From assembly GCF_018446385.1 (NCBI RefSeq), contig NC_056005.1, positions 94,268,984 to 94,332,983 on the forward strand: a DNA stretch of 64,000 nucleotides, in the 5' to 3' direction. This document shows positions 59,975-64,000 of this stretch, one piece after another. Position numbers and translations under genes: made by a program. Source of the stretch: Zingiber officinale (lineage: Eukaryota; Streptophyta; Magnoliopsida; Zingiberales; Zingiberaceae). Below the pieces are notes generated by a model. That model was not told the DNA's origin, did not search any database, and saw only the letters and a program-made list of their open reading frames with translations. Each line of letters starts with the position of its first letter. Within the stretch, counting starts at the first letter, position 1.

Positions 59975-61520
59975 TCCGCTCGGAATATTTATAGACGCCG
60001 GCTCGTCTCTCGATATTTAACGTCGGAGCTCGACGGTTTTCCGCTCGGAGGGTTTAAAGACGCCGGCTCGTCTCTCGATATTTAACGTCGGAGCTCGACG
60101 GTCTTCTGCTCGGAGGGTTTATAGACGCCGGCTCGTCTCTCGATATTTAACGTCGGAGCTCGACGGTCTTCCGCTCGGACGTTTATAGACGCCGGCTCGT
60201 CTCTCGATATTTAACGTCGGAGCTCGACGGCCTTTTTCAAGGCTAACTTCAATACAGCCGGTCGGCGAAGATATTTGCCATCTTTATAATCTTGCTTCCT
60301 GCATTACAAGGACATAGGCGACCGAAATGTGTATAAATTTACATTTAGCGCACCTTTCCCCCAGCTCGGATATCGTACCCCCGGCCGAACGGCTCGGGGT
60401 CTTCTTCGTCGAGCGCTTGGCTCGGATATTATACCCCCGGCCGAACGGCTCGGAGGGTTTATAGACGCCACTCGTCTCGATTTTAACATCGGAGCTCGGC
60501 GGTCTTCCGCCGGAGGGTTTATAGACGCCTCGTCTCTCGATATTTAACGTCGGAGCTCGACGGTCTTCCGCTCGGAGGGTTTATAGACGCCGGCTCGTCT
60601 CTCGATTTTTAACGTCGGAGCTCGACGGTCTTCCGCTAAGAGGGTTTATAGACGCCGGCTCATCTCTCGATTTTTAACGTCGAAGCTCGACGGTCTTCCG
60701 CTCGGAGGGTTTATAGACGTCGGCTCGTCTCTCGATTTTTAACGTCGGAGCTCGACGGTCTTCCGCTCGTAGGGTTTATAGACGTCGGCTCGTCTCTGGA
60801 TTTTTAACGTCGGAGCTCGACGGTCTTCCACTCGGAGGGTTTATAGACGTCGGCTCGTCTCTCGATATTTAACGTCGGAGCTCGACGGTCTTCCGCTCGG
60901 AGGGTTTATAGACGCCGGCTCATCTCTCGATTTTTAACGTCGGAGCTCGACGGTCTTCCGCTCGGAGGTTTATAGACGCCGTCTCGATTTTAACGTCCGA
61001 GCTCGGCGGTCTTCCGCTCGGAGGGTTTATAGATCCGGCTCGTCTCGATATTTAACGTCGGAGCTCGACGGTCTTCCGCCGGAGGGTTTATAGACGCCGG
61101 CTCGTCTCGATATTTAACCCGGAGCTCGGCGGTCTTCCGCTCGGAGGGTTTATAGGCCACTCGTCTCTCGATATTTAACGTCGGAGCTCGACGGTCTTCC
61201 GCTCGGAGGGTTTAAAGACGCCAGCTAGTCTCTCGATATTTAACGTCGGAGCTCGACGATCTTCCGCTCGGAGGGTTTATAGACGCCGGCTCGTCTCTCG
61301 ATATTTAACGTCGGAGCTCGACGGTCTTCCACTCGGAGGGTTTAAAGATGCCGGCTCGTCTCTCGATTTTTAACGTCGGAGCTCGACGGTCTTCCGCTCG
61401 GAGGGTTTAAAGACGTCGGCTCGTCTCTCGATATTTAACGTCGGAGCTCGACGGTCTTCCGCTCGGAGGGTTTAAAGACGTCGGCTCGTCTCTCGATATT
61501 TAACGTTGGAGCTCGACGAC
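59975..61520. repeat. 65-bp tandem satellite in the Tat 3' region
   Basis: The unit of about 65 bp is built on TTTATAGACGCCGGCTCGTC, TCTCGATATTTAACGTCGGA and GCTCGACGGTCTTCCGCTCG. About four copies lie at 59975-60235 and about sixteen at 60450-61515, with small deletions. Between the blocks, 60236-60449 resembles the flank after the array (61521-61660). Confidence 0.9.
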
Positions 61521-61649
61521 CTTTTAAGGCTAACTTTGAAGCGGCCGTTCGGCGAAGCTATTTGCCCTTTAATCATTTTTGCTTCCTGCATTACAAGTAC
61601 ATAGGCGGCCCCAAAATTTATACAAAAATGAGTTACATCAGTGCACCTT

Positions 61650-63911
61650 TCACCAAGCTCGATAAGGTTGGAGATGATTCGCGCTCCATGGCCTATCCAG
61701 TTGCCGCCCATCTTCATCCTCCAAATAATAAGCGCCCGAGCGGAGCTTTTCGATGATTTTGAAAGGGCCCGCCCAAGGAGCTTCTAGCTTGTCGACGTCT
61801 CCGACCGGCTTTACTTTCTTCCTGATAAGATCGCCGACCTGGAATGATCTGGGGATTACGCGCCGGTTGTAGTTTTGCTTCATCCGTTGCCGGTACGGCA
61901 TCAGTCGGACGGACGCCTTGGCTCGCTCTTCTTCGACCAAATCCAGCTCCATGTTCCTCCGCTCGACGTTGTCATCATTATAGTTCTGGATCCGGGCGGA
62001 CTCAACGCCGACTTCAACAGGAATCACCGCTTCGCCGCCGTACACCAGATGGAAAGGCGTAACGCCCGTTCCTTCCTTTGGGGTCGTTCGGATGGCCCAC
62101 AGGACACCTGGCACCTCATCCACCCAACTTCCTCCCAGATGGTCGAGCCGAGCGCGCAAAATGCGAAGAATTTCCCGATTGACTACTTCGGCTTGACCAT
62201 TGCTTTGGGGGTATGCCACGGACGTGAAATGTTGCTCAATGTCATAGCTCTTGCACCAATCTTCGAGCAACTTTCCTGTGAATTGCCGCCCGTTGTCTGA
62301 AACAAGTCGACGGGGGATGCCGAACCGGCAGATGATATGTTGCCAGATAAATTTCTTGACCATCTGCTCGGTGATCTTAGCTAGCGGCTCGGCCTCCACC
62401 CACTTGGAAAAATAATCAACCGCCACCAACAAAAATTTTCGCTGTCCGATCGCCATAGGAGACAGACCCACAATATCCATTCCCCATTGATCGAACGGAC
62501 AAGACACGGTAGCTGCCTTCATTTCTTCCGCCGGTCGATGAGAGAAATTATGATACCTTTGGCAAGAAAGGCACATCGCGACGGTTCGAGCAGCGTCTGC
62601 TTGTAAAGTTGGCCAGAAGTATCCGGCCAGCAGGATTTTTTTAGCCAGCGATCATCCGCCCGGATGCCCTCCGCAGGATCCTTGATGCACTTCTTGGAGG
62701 ATGTACGCCGCGTCCTCCGAGCTCACGCATTTCAACAGTGGGCGAGAGAAAGCCTTTTTGAATAATTGATCCCCAATGAGTGTGAACCGACCGGCTCTCC
62801 TCCTTAATAGCTGGGCCTCATCTCGATCGGACGGTGTAGCACTCGAGCGGAGAAACTCCATGATGGGTGTCCGTCAGTCGCTCGGAAACGAGAGGCCCTC
62901 CATCCGGTCGACGTGAGCCACCAGCGAAACTTGTTCAATTGGCTGTTGGATGGCGACCGGTGTTATTGAGCTTACGAGCTTGGCTAACTCATTGGCCGCT
63001 TGGTTTTTCGCTCGGGGTATCTTCTGGATAATGACTTCTCTGAAATTGGCTTTGAGCTTTTCGAAGGCTTCAGCGTAAAGTTTGAGCCGAGCGTTGTTAA
63101 TCTAAAAAGTACCAGAAAGTTGCTGAGCGGCCAACTGAGAATCTGAATGTATAGTTACCTGTCCGGCTCCCACATGTCGGGCTGCCTGTAAACCAGCTAT
63201 AAGGGCCTCATATTCCGCCTCATTGTTTGTAGCTTTGTAATCTAGCCGGACGGATAAATGCATCCTTTCTCCTTGAGGGGAGAGTAGCAGTATTCCAACT
63301 CCGCTCCCGAGCCGAGTAGATGATCCGTCTACAAATATCTTCCACATAGCTTCGGGTTCTGGCCTTTGTACTTCGGTGACAAAGTCTGCCAAGGACTACG
63401 CCTTTATTGTCGAACGGGGCTGGTATTGAATATCAAATTCACTCAACTCCGTTGTCCATTTGATGAGCCGCCCGGACGCTTCTGGATTCAACAGCACTCT
63501 TCCCAGCGGGCTGTTCGTCCGGACGATGATAGTATGGGCCAAGAAATAGGGACGGAGGTGCCGAGCGGCGAGGACCAAGGCGAAAGCCCGTTTCTCGAGC
63601 CCAGTGTAGCGAGATTCAGCATCTTTTAAAATATGACTCAGAAAATATACAGGCTCTTCTCCGCTCGCCCTTACTAGTGCCGAGCCGACAGCTTGCTCGG
63701 TTGAAGACAAGTAGATACAAAGTGGCTCACCCGCAGTTGGCTTGGCTAGTACCGGAAGAGAATTTAGATATGTCTTCAGATCTTCGAACGCCCGATCGCA
63801 TTCTTCGTCCCAGTGAAACTTGGTGGCTTTGCACAAGATTTTGAAAAAAGGCAAGCTCCGATCGGCAGTTTTGGAGATAAATCTGGACAGAGCAGTTATC
63901 CGATCGGTCAA
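61650..63911 (-). pseudogene. Gypsy pol, C-terminal part: RT end, RNase H, archaeal-type RNase H, integrase
   Basis: Four open pieces follow one another: 63911-63396 (RT tail and RNase H; FHWDEECDRAFEDLK, AGEPLCIYLSSTEQAVGSAL), 63392-63102 (second RNase H; MWKIFVDGSSTRLGSGVGI, NNEAEYEALIAGL), 62861-62652 (linker), and 62576-61650 (integrase; WGMDIVGLSPM, DNGRQFTGKLLEDWC, YPQSNGQAEVVNREIL, ending after PWSANHLQPYRAW). In-frame stops separate them near 63394, 63102, 62862 and 62647. A second, archaeal-type RNase H is typical of the Tat lineage. Pol would copy RNA and integrate cDNA; this copy is broken. Confidence 0.85.
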
Positions 63912-64000
63912 GCACTACACTTCCCTCAGATTTCTTGGAGGCGGCCTATCTTGTAAGGCTTTCACTTTGCTAGGATTTGCTTCGATCCCCCGCTCGGTCA

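Larger units (their letters stand above)
56066..64000 (-). mobile_element. Tat-lineage Gypsy retrotransposon (minus), 3' portion
   Basis: On the minus strand, pol enters from the right edge (RT end, RNase H, second RNase H, integrase, to 61650). Then come a satellite-like 3' region (59975-61520), an ORF in the opposite sense (57523-59576), and a probable 3' LTR starting at about 56066 (TGTTGATCC on the plus strand). This order is that of plant Tat/Retand-type elements. The 5' LTR, gag and most of RT are outside the window. The inner LTR boundary could not be set. Confidence 0.85.

Noticed and set aside
59975..61520. Regular direct repeats that could suggest a CRISPR array
   Set aside because: The units are contiguous with no unique spacers, the genome is a plant, and the array sits in a Tat retrotransposon where satellites are expected.
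61844..62300. Plus-strand frames of 72 and 141 residues over the integrase
   Set aside because: They are shadows of the minus-strand integrase, which has clear catalytic motifs.
1..64000. A bacterial-style defence system, operon or prophage
   Set aside because: All recognisable genes are plant genes or plant transposable elements with introns; nothing prokaryotic is seen.

Overview
This is a eukaryotic, flowering-plant nuclear window. The evidence is intron-rich genes with GT-AG splice sites, CT-rich leaders, and several classes of plant transposable element nested in one another. Long solo LTRs, a Tat-type Gypsy element with an antisense extra ORF, and SIRE-like Copia LTRs fit a large, repeat-rich genome. 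I suspect a monocot, perhaps of the ginger order, but that rests on the general look of the repeats and is low confidence. There are no bacterial operons, CRISPR arrays or true rRNA/tRNA genes.

Only two ordinary host genes are well supported, both on the + strand. The first is a 13-exon ankyrin-repeat DHHC S-acyltransferase of the TIP1/PAT24 type (7832-15066; the joined exons give 622 codons). The second is a 6-exon SDF2-type MIR-domain protein of the endoplasmic reticulum (51284-54554; 216 codons). Every exon junction keeps frame in both genes.

Layout: 1-1262 is part of a Copia/SIRE-like LTR (minus). 1263-7557 is a decayed hAT transposon, interrupted by a 3.45 kb solo LTR (1719-5169) with a perfect 5-bp target duplication. 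7832-15066 is TIP1. 15067-18878 is AT-rich intergenic DNA with two related foldback MITEs. 18879-21340 is a head-to-head cluster of miniature LTR elements (TRIM-like) whose internal parts are minisatellite. 21396-41814 is a 20.4 kb Mutator-like element (MULE) flanked by a 9-bp target duplication. 41824-50449 holds a CACTA transposase relic and a second MULE right end. That end is split by a SIRE-like solo LTR (45034-50226), which is itself split by a Gypsy-type solo LTR (47393-50007). 51284-54554 is SDF2. 55249-55877 is a foldback element with about 65-bp inverted ends. 56066 to the window edge is a Tat-lineage Gypsy element (minus) with an antisense spliced extra ORF, a 65-bp satellite array and a decayed pol.

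The most unusual object is the MULE. It carries a MURA-type transposase and two divergent ULP1/C48-type protease genes. It also holds two arrays of about 490-bp repeats, set in inverted orientation on either side of one protease gene. Each full repeat unit encodes a near-perfect hairpin of up to 31 bp of stem plus two smaller hairpins. The transposase is split by a 2.39 kb solo LTR (37956-40345) and the protease genes carry stops or frameshifts, so this copy is probably dead. Its architecture is still worth following up in the genome.
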